DNA from: CAYQSU01 sp964420325
GTDB taxonomy: Bacteria > Pseudomonadota > Alphaproteobacteria > Rhodospirillales > Defluviicoccaceae
Assembly: GCA_964420325.1 (NCBI GenBank)
Contig: CAYQSU010000069.1
Location: forward strand, 1 to 17,298
DNA length: 17,298 nucleotides
Reading direction: 5' to 3'
The notes beneath the pieces were generated by a model that saw nothing but the letters and a program-made list of their open reading frames with translations, was not told the origin of the DNA and did not search any database. A program made the translations under genes and the position numbers. Numbering within the stretch: the stretch's first letter is position 1; every line of letters starts with the position of its first letter. Below, piece after piece: positions 7,777 to 14,930 of this stretch.

Positions 7777-9642
7777 TCAATCGATCCGCAGGACCTCGGG
7801 TCCGCCGCGGTACAGCGTCTCGACCAGATGCGCGCGGCGCTCGATGACCGCGCGCTGGTTGATGTAGCCCTTGTCGGTGATCTCGTTGGCGTCGATCGAA
7901 GGCGGTGTCGCCGTCAGCAGCACGCAGCCGATCCGGGTGCTGCTGCCGGGATTGGCGAGGTTGTGGCGTCGCAGTCCCTCGAGCACATGACGGCGCACCT
8001 CGTCGCGACCGATCAACTCGCCGAGAGGACAGTCGGCGGACGCGCCCTCGACGAGACTTGCGCAGCCGCTCGGGCTCGCGAACGCCAGGAGCCCCACCTC
8101 CTCGCGATCGTGGCCGGTGACCACGGCGTCCTGGATCGCAGGTGCCGCCGCGGCGATGGCGGCGAGACGCAGCAGGCCCACGTGCACCCAGGTCCCGGAC
8201 ATCAGCTTGAAGTCCTCGGCGATCCGACCGTCGAACACGATGCCCTTTTGGGGATGGTCGGGATCGGCGAGCCGGCCGGCATCGCCGATCCGGTAGAACC
8301 CGTCCTCGTCGAAGGCGGCGCGGGTCAGTGCCTCGTCCTTCCAGTAGCCCGGCGTCACGTTGGGGCCGCGAACGCGCATCTCCAGCTTGCCGGCGTTCGG
8401 CACAAGCTTGAGCTCGGAGCCGGGTGCCGGGAGCCCGATGATGCCGGCGCGATCGATGGCGAAGTGAACGCTGGTCACCAGCGGTGACGTCTCGGTGGCC
8501 CCCCAAGCCGACACCATGCGCACGCGCCGGCCCTTGGCCTCGATCGAGAGTCGTTCGAGCCACTCCCACAAGGGCTGGGGCAGCGCCGCCCCGGCATAGA
8601 AGATCAGGTCGAGATCGGCGAAGAAGCGCTGGCAGAGGGTGCGGTCCCGTTCAAGGTATGGCAGCAGGACGTCGAAGCCGCGCGGAACGTTGAAGTAGAG
8701 GGTCGGCGAGATCTCCCGCAGGTTGGCCGCCGTCTTCTCGACCAGCCCGGGAACCGGCTTTCCCTCGTCGATGACGAGGGTGCCGCCGTTGCGCAGCACC
8801 ATGTTGAAGTTGTGATTGCCGCCGAACGTATGGCTCCACGGCAGCCAGTCGACGATCAAGGGCGGTCTGGACTCGAGAAAAGGCCAAACCTGCGCGATCG
8901 CTTGCTGGTTCGAGCACATCATCCGCTGGGTGTTGACGACGCCCTTCGGCATGCCCGTCGAGCCGGAGGTGAACAGGATCTTGCCGACCGTGTCCGGCCC
9001 CACCCGCCGGAACGCCTCGTCGACGGCGGGCGAGGGCGTCGCCGCCGCGAGCTCGGAGAACGGCGTCGATGCCAGGCCGTCGACGGGCTCGGCGCTGACG
9101 ACGATCTCGACCCCGCGAAGATCGAGGGCATTGAGCGCCCTCGCGAAGGTGCGGCCGCTCTTGGCATAGACGAGCCTCGGCTCGATCCTGGCGAAGATGT
9201 GCTTGAGCCGGGCATGATCCTGCGACATCAGCGAATACGCGGGCGAAATCGGGGCCGCGGGGATCCCCAAATGCATCGCCGCCAGCGCCAGGAGCGCATG
9301 GTCGATGCCGTTGTCCGAGAGGATCATCACCGGATGATCGGCTTCGATCTTCCTGTTGAGAAGGCTCTCGGCCAAGCTCTCGACTGAGGCGCTGGCTTCA
9401 CGATAGGTCAGCTGCCGCCAGCCGCCTTCCGCCCGGCGCTCGGCCAGAAACACCCGGTCCGGCGCCTGCTGCGCCCAGAAGCGGAGATGAGCACCGAGGC
9501 TCTTCGGGTACGTTCCCAGCGGCAGCGGCGACCGGAGCACCATGCCGCCGTCCGGCAACGGCATCATCTCCACCCGCGGCGGCGCGAACTCCAGCTCGAC
9601 AAGGGGTGCGCTAGACACGTCGACCTCCCGGTTCGTTGTCAT
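7777..9642 (-). CDS. fcs: Feruloyl-CoA synthase-like acyl-CoA ligase
   Basis: A 621-residue member of the ANL adenylate-forming superfamily that activates a carboxylic acid to its CoA thioester with ATP. The P-loop SGSTGMPKGV is at 226-235, the aromatic core SAWGATETSP at 378-387, GYWKDE at 432-437, and the hinge around DGRIAEDFK at 471-479. The A10-type lysine is expected at K591 in NEITDKGYINQ. The N-terminal TYPKSLGAHL, the length and the ITDKGYINQRAV ending match proteins annotated feruloyl-CoA synthase, so a hydroxycinnamate or related aromatic acid is the likely substrate. ATG 9642 lies 6 nt after livF. GTG 9618 has a better GGGAGG five nt upstream and would remove eight residues. The linked importer and beta-oxidation genes support catabolism. 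Confidence 0.85.
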   Translation of the reverse strand: MTTNREVDVSSAPLVELEFAPPRVEMMPLPDGGMVLRSPLPLGTYPKSLGAHLRFWAQQAPDRVFLAERRAEGGWRQLTYREASASVESLAESLLNRKIEADHPVMILSDNGIDHALLALAAMHLGIPAAPISPAYSLMSQDHARLKHIFARIEPRLVYAKSGRTFARALNALDLRGVEIVVSAEPVDGLASTPFSELAAATPSPAVDEAFRRVGPDTVGKILFTSGSTGMPKGVVNTQRMMCSNQQAIAQVWPFLESRPPLIVDWLPWSHTFGGNHNFNMVLRNGGTLVIDEGKPVPGLVEKTAANLREISPTLYFNVPRGFDVLLPYLERDRTLCQRFFADLDLIFYAGAALPQPLWEWLERLSIEAKGRRVRMVSAWGATETSPLVTSVHFAIDRAGIIGLPAPGSELKLVPNAGKLEMRVRGPNVTPGYWKDEALTRAAFDEDGFYRIGDAGRLADPDHPQKGIVFDGRIAEDFKLMSGTWVHVGLLRLAAIAAAAPAIQDAVVTGHDREEVGLLAFASPSGCASLVEGASADCPLGELIGRDEVRRHVLEGLRRHNLANPGSSTRIGCVLLTATPPSIDANEITDKGYINQRAVIERRAHLVETLYRGGPEVLRID

Positions 9643-9648
9643 CGCCGG

Positions 9649-10353
9649 TCACAGGCCGAGATAGGCCTGACGGACGCGATCGTCCCTGAGCAGCGCCTTG
9701 CCCGTGCCCTCCATCACGATGTGGCCGTTCTCCAGCACGTATGCGCGATCGGCGAGCCTCAGCGAGGCGGCGACGTTCTGCTCGACCAGGACAATGGTCA
9801 TGCCGTCGCGGTTGAGCTCGCCGACGACGCGAAACACCTCCTGAACGATGGTCGGCGCCAACCCGAGTGACGGCTCGTCGAACATCACCAGCCTCGGCTG
9901 TCCCATCAGGCAGCGGCCGATCGCCAGCATCTGCTGCTCTCCCCCCGAGAGCGTGCCGGCGAGCTGGTCTCGGCGCTCGGCCAGCCGCGGAAAGATGGCG
10001 AGGACGCACTCGTAGGCGCGTTCGGCTGCCGATCTCGCCCGCGGGATCATTGCGCCCATGTCCAGGTTTTCGCGCACCGTCATCGATGGAAAGATCTGCC
10101 GGCCCTCGGCGACCTGGCCGATCCCGAGGTTGCAGACCCTGTAGCTCGGCCAGCCGGTGATGTCGGCATCACCGAACGCGATCCGCCCGCTCGCGGGGCG
10201 GTGGATGCCGGCAATCGTCTGGATCAGCGAGGTCTTCCCGGCGCCGTTGGCGCCGACGATCGCCACGATCTCGCCCTCCTCCACCGTCAACGAGACCGCG
10301 CTCAAGGCGACGGCGGCGCCGTATCGCAGATCGAGGTCCTCGACCGTCAGCAT
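9649..10353 (-). CDS. livF: ABC transporter ATP-binding protein, LivF type
   Basis: A 234-residue ATPase of the branched-chain amino-acid (HAAT) importer family, energising uptake at the inner face of the membrane. Walker A GANGAGKTS is at 34-42, the signature LSGGEQQ at 135-141, and Walker B LVMFDEPS at 155-162. VEQN follows as the H-loop position, where LivF proteins commonly have a non-histidine residue. I start at ATG 10353, not further upstream. The TGATG overlap with the livG stop is typical of coupled genes, and GAGGAGG lies 7 nt before it. It is followed after 6 nt by the feruloyl-CoA synthase-like gene, so transport and activation are co-transcribed. Confidence 0.92.
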   Translation of the reverse strand: MLTVEDLDLRYGAAVALSAVSLTVEEGEIVAIVGANGAGKTSLIQTIAGIHRPASGRIAFGDADITGWPSYRVCNLGIGQVAEGRQIFPSMTVRENLDMGAMIPRARSAAERAYECVLAIFPRLAERRDQLAGTLSGGEQQMLAIGRCLMGQPRLVMFDEPSLGLAPTIVQEVFRVVGELNRDGMTIVLVEQNVAASLRLADRAYVLENGHIVMEGTGKALLRDDRVRQAYLGL

Positions 10354-11069
10354 CAGACGGCCTCCTCGCCGAGGTAGCATTCGAGCACGCCTGGATCGCG
10401 GACCACGTCCACGGGTCTGCCCTCGGCGATCAGTGCGCCGTGATTGAGCACGATCACGCGCTCGGACAGCGCCATCACCGCCCGCATCACGTGCTCGATG
10501 AGCAGGATGGTGAGGCCCGTCGCCCGGTTCAGCTGGCGAAAGGTGTCGACCAGCGCGTCCGTCTCGGCCGGGCGGAGGCCGGCCATGACCTCGTCGAGGA
10601 GCAGCAGCTTCGGCCCCGTCGCCAGGGCACGGGCGACCTCCAGGCGCTTGCGTTCGGGGAGCGTGAGGCTTCCCGCGGGCGTGTTCCGCTTGTCGGCGAG
10701 GCCGAGGAGTTCGAGCACGCCAAGGGCGGCGGTGCGCGCCTCGGACACGCGCTTCGTGATGCGAAGCGCGCCGACGACGGTGTTGTCCAGGACCGAAAGT
10801 CCGGCGAGTGGCCTCGCGATCTGGAACGTGCGGCCTACTCCGGCGTGGCAGACCTGGTCGGGGCGCAGGCCGGTGATCTCCCGGCCGTCGAGCTCGACGC
10901 GACCCTCATCCGGTCGCAGCATGCCGTTGACCAGATTGAAGATCGTCGTCTTGCCGGCGCCGTTGGGTCCGATCAGCGCGACGATGCTGGCCTCCGGCAC
11001 CTCGAAGCTGACCTTGTGAACGGCCATCAGCCCGCGGAAACGCTTGGAGATGGCGGTGACCCTAAGCAT
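10353..11069 (-). CDS. livG: ABC transporter ATP-binding protein, LivG type
   Basis: A 238-residue ATPase partner of LivF. Walker A GPNGAGKTT is at 34-42 and Walker B LLLLDEVMAG at 155-164, with an H-loop histidine in LIEHVM. The signature reads SLTLPERKRLEVARAL in place of a classical LSGGQ. I recall this LTLPE form as common in LivG proteins of such operons, so I do not read it as decay. The start ATG 11069 overlaps the livM end by 8 nt, and the open frame upstream lies within livM. AGG abuts the start, so initiation may depend on coupling. The GVGRTFQ motif (78-84) is typical of this group. Confidence 0.9.
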   Translation of the reverse strand: MLRVTAISKRFRGLMAVHKVSFEVPEASIVALIGPNGAGKTTIFNLVNGMLRPDEGRVELDGREITGLRPDQVCHAGVGRTFQIARPLAGLSVLDNTVVGALRITKRVSEARTAALGVLELLGLADKRNTPAGSLTLPERKRLEVARALATGPKLLLLDEVMAGLRPAETDALVDTFRQLNRATGLTILLIEHVMRAVMALSERVIVLNHGALIAEGRPVDVVRDPGVLECYLGEEAV

Positions 11070-12060
11070 CCTTGCGCGATCCGAGGCCGAGGGCCCTGGC
11101 CAGCGTGGGCCATAGCCCATCGGGACGAAAGACGATGATCAGAAGAAGACAGAACCCGAAGAACAGCTGCTTGATGCCGTCGACGTCGATGCCTTCGGCA
11201 ACGGTGGTCATCGCCTCGCCGAGAATGGTGAGGAGGAAGGCGCCGAGAATCGGACCGAACAGCGTGCCGAGTCCGCCGATGATGGCGCCAAGCACCAGCT
11301 CGATGGACTTGTGCATGCTGAAGATGGTCTCGGGATAGATCGTGTTGTAGTAGAAGACGTAGAAGGTGCCCGCCATCGAAGTCAGAGCCGCCGACAGCAC
11401 GACGGCCAGCAACTTGTACCGGAAGATGTTGATGCCGAGGGCCTGGGCGGCCTCCTGGTCTTCGCGAATGGCCTGCCAGTAGTAGCCGATCCGGCTGACG
11501 AGCACCGCCCGCGACACCAAGAAGGCGCCGGCCGCCAGCGCCAGGATCACGTAGTAGAACATGGCGGGAGAGCCGCGCAGCGCCCAGACGTCGTCGTGAT
11601 CGCGGTATTCGACCGGCAGGAACAGGCCGCCGGACCCTCCGACCCAGTCCAGATGGTCGAAGAGGATGCGGGTGAACTCGGCAAACGCGATGGTCAACAG
11701 CGCGAAGTAGACGCCGCGAATGCCGAACCGGAAACCGAGCGCGGCGATGACGCCGCCGACCGCTCCGGCGATGGTCATGCCGACCGCCATTCCGACCAGC
11801 GGCGGCACCCGGAACTCGACGAAGAGCGCAGCGCTGGTGTAGGCCCCGAGGCCGACATAGAGGGCATGGCCAAGGGAAAGCTGGCCGGCAAACCCCATCA
11901 TGATGTTCCATGCCTGCCCGAGGAACGCGAAATAGAGGCACAGGATCAACACCGACAGAAGGTGGTCGCCGACGACGAAGGGCGCGACCGCGAGACCGGC
12001 GCCGAACAGGGCGAGGAGGGCAAGGGCGCGTGCCGGCACGTCCGCACACAGCGCCCACAT
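11062..12060 (-). CDS. livM: ABC transporter permease, LivM type
   Basis: A 332-residue inner-membrane permease, one half of the channel with LivH. It is strongly hydrophobic with about eight to ten membrane segments. It carries the LivM-typical AWNIMMGFAGQLSLGHA stretch at 50-66 and a cytoplasmic REDQEAAQALGIN loop that contacts the ATPases. IIGGLGTLFGPILGA near the C-terminus is another hallmark. ATG 12060 shares its A with the livH stop codon (TGATG), with GGGAG upstream. The open frame before this ATG lies inside livH and is not protein. The short charged C-terminus ends just inside livG. Confidence 0.92.
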   Translation of the reverse strand: MWALCADVPARALALLALFGAGLAVAPFVVGDHLLSVLILCLYFAFLGQAWNIMMGFAGQLSLGHALYVGLGAYTSAALFVEFRVPPLVGMAVGMTIAGAVGGVIAALGFRFGIRGVYFALLTIAFAEFTRILFDHLDWVGGSGGLFLPVEYRDHDDVWALRGSPAMFYYVILALAAGAFLVSRAVLVSRIGYYWQAIREDQEAAQALGINIFRYKLLAVVLSAALTSMAGTFYVFYYNTIYPETIFSMHKSIELVLGAIIGGLGTLFGPILGAFLLTILGEAMTTVAEGIDVDGIKQLFFGFCLLLIIVFRPDGLWPTLARALGLGSRKDA

Positions 12061-12929
12061 CACGCCGATCTCCCGAACAGCCCCTGCGGCCGCAGGAGAA
12101 GGACCAGGATCAAAAGGCCGAAGCTGAACATGCTCTTCATCGACGGCACGACGAGGAATCCGGCAAGTGCCTCGGAAAGACCGATGAGGATGCCGCCGAG
12201 CAGCGCGCCCCCGATGCTGCCGAGGCCGCCGACGATGACGATGACGAAGGCCAGCAAGGTGTAGTCGACGGCAAGGTGAGGGTGGACATCGACGAGGAGC
12301 AGCATCAGCGTACCGGCGGTGCCGACGCAGGCCGCGCCGATGCCGAAGGTGATCGCGTAGAGCCTGCGTACGTTGAGGCCGACGACCAGGGCGCCAAGGT
12401 GGTTGTCGGCGCACGCCCGCAGCGACTTGCCGGTCGGCGTGAAGTGCAGGAACAGGTAGAGGAGAACGATCAGACCGACGGCGACCACCGCGGCATAGAG
12501 ACGCACCTTGTCGATGAGCAGCGGCCCGACCTCGAACGTCTCGAACGCGTAGGCGAGCTGGGTTGCTCGCGCGTCGGGTCCGAAGATCACCAGCAGACCG
12601 TTGGTCAGCACGATGGCGATGCCGACCAGAAGCAGGAACTGCTGGTGCTGCGGCAGCGCGATGAAGCGGTTGATCAGCCCTCGCTGCAAGGCGTAGCCGA
12701 GAAAGAACATCGCCGCGGCGACCAACGGCAGAGCGGCGAGGACATCGAGGCCGGTCGACACGTGGACAACGAACGCCACGTACATGCCCGTAACCATCAT
12801 CTCGCCATGGGCGAAGTTGACAATCTGCATCACCCCGAAAATCAGGGAGAGGCCAAGGGCCATGAGCCCGTAGACCGACCCGGTGAGGATGCCGCCGACG
12901 ATAACGTTGAGGTAGACCTCGAGCGGCAT
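12060..12929 (-). CDS. livH: ABC transporter permease, LivH type
   Basis: A 289-residue inner-membrane permease, partner of LivM. The N-terminal GLSLIFGVMQIVNFAHGEMM (26-45) is the family signature, and IVGGLGSIGGALLGGILIG is the conserved late segment. Around eight membrane helices are visible from hydrophobicity. ATG 12929 has GAGGAGG at ideal spacing, and the gene begins 46 nt after the binding-protein gene. Substrate choice in these importers lies mainly in the periplasmic protein, so LivH gives no substrate clue. Comparable systems import branched-chain amino acids, short amides, benzoates or, in Rhodopseudomonas palustris, hydroxycinnamates. Confidence 0.92.
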   Translation of the reverse strand: MPLEVYLNVIVGGILTGSVYGLMALGLSLIFGVMQIVNFAHGEMMVTGMYVAFVVHVSTGLDVLAALPLVAAAMFFLGYALQRGLINRFIALPQHQQFLLLVGIAIVLTNGLLVIFGPDARATQLAYAFETFEVGPLLIDKVRLYAAVVAVGLIVLLYLFLHFTPTGKSLRACADNHLGALVVGLNVRRLYAITFGIGAACVGTAGTLMLLLVDVHPHLAVDYTLLAFVIVIVGGLGSIGGALLGGILIGLSEALAGFLVVPSMKSMFSFGLLILVLLLRPQGLFGRSA

Positions 12930-12975
12930 GAGCCCCTCCTCTCCGCGTCAGCCCAGCGCCGGCGTCTCGCGGGGC

Positions 12976-14229
12976 TCAGCCCCGGGTCTGCCATCCGGGC
13001 ATCGGAAACACCGGCTGCAGGGTGGCAATGTCGGCGGGAAGAACCACCTCCGGGCCGCCGTTCCGGTTCTGCACCGCCGCCGAGACGATGTCGACGTTCT
13101 GGCCTTCGGCGTCGAAGCGGATCGGGCCGCCGGTCATCACGTGCTCCTTGATGTCGGTCTCGCGGAGCGCGGCGACGAGGGCCTCCGGCGCCGTGCTGCC
13201 GGCCCGCTTGTGGGCGTCGGCGGCGACGAGGATGGCCTCGACGGTGAAGCCGATGTTGAGTTCGAACGTCTCGTCCGGATGGGCCTTGACGAAGCGGGAG
13301 CGGAGCTCCTCGGTCATCGCCTGGCTCGGATCGAACCAGGGCACGTTGGTGATGCTGTACTCGGCGTACTTGCCGAGCGTGTTGAAGAACTGGCGCTCGT
13401 ACATGCCGGGACTGCCGGGGCTGATGATGCCCATCGGCTCGAAGCGTTGCTTGACCATCTCGCGGACCATCAGAATGGCGTCGTTGAGGCGGCTCACCAC
13501 CATCAGCAGGTCCGGCCTCGCCGCCTTCGCCCGGGCGATCTCGACGGAGAGGTCCTTGGCCTTTGGATCGTAGGCGATGAACTCCTTGATCTCGTAGGGA
13601 ATGCCGATCTTCGGCGCGAGCGCCTGGACGCCGTTCAGCATGGCGGTGCCGAAGGTGTCGTTGACGTGCAGCATCACCGCCGTCGCCGGCGTCGTGCCGG
13701 TCGCCTCGAACAGCCTGTTCATCATCGCGAGTCCGCCGGTGACCAGCATGCCGCCCGTCGGGAAGTTGCGGAACACGTACTTGTAACCCTGCTTGGTGAT
13801 CTTGGGATCGGCGGCGATGTTGATGACGAAGGGCATGCCCTTCTGCTCGGCCACCTGCGCCACCGCGGCGGTGGTGCCCGAATCGAAGCAGCCGGTGAGT
13901 ACGTGGACGCCCTCCCGGATCAGCTTCTCGGCCTGGGTGCGGCCGACATCCGGGCTCGACTCGGTGTCGGCCGGAACCAGCTCGACCTGGAACCCCATGT
14001 CGGCGAGCAGAGGCACCGCGAGATCGGCACCGCGCTGGCACGCCTGGCCGATCAGTGCCAGGTGACCCGAGCGCGGCAACAGAACGCCGACCCTCAGCGG
14101 CGTCGCCGCCGTCGCCCGCCGCCACGGCACACCCGCCGCCAAGACCGTGGCACCGGCCGCCGCGCCGGCGACGAATCGCCGGCGGCTGATCAGTCCGCGC
14201 ACGCGCCGCGCATAAGACGTCTCTCCCAT
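12976..14229 (-). CDS. livK: Periplasmic substrate-binding protein of the Liv-type importer, Tat signal
   Basis: A 417-residue type I periplasmic binding protein (Peripla_BP_6 style) that delivers solute to LivHM. The N-terminus holds a twin-arginine motif S15-RRR-F-V followed by a hydrophobic stretch and an ATAAT region near 40, so export of a folded protein by Tat is likely. The mature protein opens with PLRVGVLLPRSGHLALIG, a family hallmark. ATG 14229 has GGGGG seven nt upstream, and earlier in-frame codons lie in the promoter region. It heads the eight-gene operon, whose ligase suggests an aromatic or other organic acid rather than an amino acid. The ligand cannot be read directly. Confidence 0.88.
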   Translation of the reverse strand: MGETSYARRVRGLISRRRFVAGAAAGATVLAAGVPWRRATAATPLRVGVLLPRSGHLALIGQACQRGADLAVPLLADMGFQVELVPADTESSPDVGRTQAEKLIREGVHVLTGCFDSGTTAAVAQVAEQKGMPFVINIAADPKITKQGYKYVFRNFPTGGMLVTGGLAMMNRLFEATGTTPATAVMLHVNDTFGTAMLNGVQALAPKIGIPYEIKEFIAYDPKAKDLSVEIARAKAARPDLLMVVSRLNDAILMVREMVKQRFEPMGIISPGSPGMYERQFFNTLGKYAEYSITNVPWFDPSQAMTEELRSRFVKAHPDETFELNIGFTVEAILVAADAHKRAGSTAPEALVAALRETDIKEHVMTGGPIRFDAEGQNVDIVSAAVQNRNGGPEVVLPADIATLQPVFPMPGWQTRG

Positions 14230-14273
14230 CGTTTCGCCCCCGTTGCTCGGTTGTTGTTCGCTTAACGCCACCG

Positions 14274-14303
14274 AGTGTACGGGCAAAGGCGAAGGCGGGT
14301 AAA
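14274..14303 (-). promoter_or_regulatory. Predicted promoter of the livK-to-acyl-CoA dehydrogenase operon
   Basis: Reading the minus strand, TTTACC (14303-14298) and TACACT (14279-14274) are separated by 18 bp. Each matches four of six sigma70 consensus bases, and the implied start lies about 35-40 bp before the livK ATG. A candidate operator abuts the -35 side. Strength and sigma factor are inferred only. A GG/GC pair in the neighbouring inverted repeat has the wrong spacing for sigma54. Confidence 0.4.
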
Positions 14304-14304
14304 G

Positions 14305-14326
14305 TGCATTCTGGTACGCCAATGCA
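14305..14326. promoter_or_regulatory. Candidate operator: inverted repeat upstream of livK
   Basis: TGCATT (14305-14310) and AATGCA (14321-14326) form a perfect 6+6 inverted repeat with a 10-bp spacer whose centre is the self-complementary GTAC. This makes 16 of 22 bases symmetric. It lies directly upstream of the predicted -35 at about -45 to -65, a place suited to an activator, and between livK and the tRNA gene. MarR, TetR or IclR family proteins often control aromatic-acid operons, but no regulator gene is in the window to match it. Confidence 0.5.
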
Positions 14327-14361
14327 GATTAGGTGAGTGCGCACCGGGCCCATCGCGGCGC

Positions 14362-14438
14362 TGGCGCGCCCGGCAGGACTCGAACCTGCAACCCCGAGAT
14401 TAGAAGTCTCGTGCTCTGTCCGGTTGAGCTACGGGCGC
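14362..14438 (-). tRNA. tRNA-Arg (anticodon UCU)
   Basis: A complete cloverleaf reads on the minus strand. The acceptor GCGCCCG (14438-14432) pairs with CGGGCGC (14372-14366). Next come T8 A9, a D arm GCTC/GAGC, an anticodon stem CGAGA/TCTCG with loop CTTCTAA giving anticodon TCT, a T arm GCAGG/CCTGC with TTCGAGT, discriminator G and an encoded CCA (14364-14362). It decodes AGA. It starts 15 nt after the complex I subunit gene and may be processed from the same transcript. I see no integrase or partial tRNA copy, so no sign that it serves as an integration site. Confidence 0.95.
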
Positions 14439-14453
14439 CTCGCCTGGCACGGG

Positions 14454-14750
14454 TCACCACACGCGGGTGAACGCGAAGTTCTCGGCGTAACTCCTGCGCT
14501 GCAGGACGCGGGCGTGCGGTTCCTGGATGCGAAAGGAGAGGCCGCTGCGTTCGGCATAGGCGGCCGCCGCCTCGCGGCTCGCGAAGCAGAGGCGCACCTG
14601 CCGCCTGGTGTCGGCGGATCCCGTCCACCCCATCAGCGGATCGGGCACCTTGGGCGATCCCGGCTCGAACTCAAGCACCCACGTCCCCACCCGTCCGCGC
14701 CCCGACTGCATCGCCGTCTTGCTCGGCCTGTAGATGATGGCGTCGGCCAT
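14454..14750 (-). CDS. ETC complex I subunit, NDUFS4-like accessory protein
   Basis: A 98-residue protein of the family homologous to mitochondrial NDUFS4 (18-kDa subunit). In alphaproteobacteria it is an accessory subunit of NADH:ubiquinone oxidoreductase that helps stabilise the NADH-oxidising arm. Recognisable are IYRPSKTAMQSG (6-17), WVLEFEP (24-30), DPLMGWTGSADTRRQVRL (37-54), an AAYAERSGL segment and the terminal YAENFAF. Length matches the family. I start at ATG 14750 because the conserved N-terminus begins there. The open frame upstream overlaps cls and is a shadow. Its closeness to tRNA-Arg is, to my memory, a recurrent alphaproteobacterial arrangement. This gene is a useful taxonomic hint. 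Confidence 0.85.
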   Translation of the reverse strand: MADAIIYRPSKTAMQSGRGRVGTWVLEFEPGSPKVPDPLMGWTGSADTRRQVRLCFASREAAAAYAERSGLSFRIQEPHARVLQRRSYAENFAFTRVW

Positions 14751-14930
14751 GCCCCGACTCGCTCTCCGCCTCGCATTCCGCTGCCGCGGCAAGAGCCTAC
14801 CGGCTTTCTCCCGGTTTTGGAAGACGCTCGCGCGTCCCGCGGGTCGGCCCCTCTCCGAGCGCCTTGCCAGCGGGCGACCAAAGCCGCTTCTATGGGCCGC
14901 CGCCCGATCGCCGGGCTTAGGCTTGCCGAC
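14751..14930. other. Divergent intergenic region between complex I subunit and cardiolipin synthase genes
   Basis: This 180-bp gap has no gene that I can support. On the plus strand TTGCCA (14864-14869) and TTCTAT (14888-14893) lie 18 bp apart and could be a weak promoter for cls, which would favour the later ATG at 14931. On the minus strand a small palindrome GCCGCGGC lies within 50 bp of the complex I gene. No clear operator is visible. Confidence 0.4.

Noticed and set aside
10353..11069. LivG as a broken ATPase because it lacks LSGGQ
   Set aside because: The LTLPERKRLE form in that place is, to my memory, a normal variant in LivG proteins. Walker A, Walker B and the H-loop are intact.
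14305..14330. Sigma54 promoter upstream of livK
   Set aside because: The GG and GC elements are 11 nt apart rather than 10 and the rest does not match.
14362..14438. Genomic-island insertion at the tRNA-Arg
   Set aside because: No integrase, no duplicated tRNA end, and ordinary neighbours on both sides.
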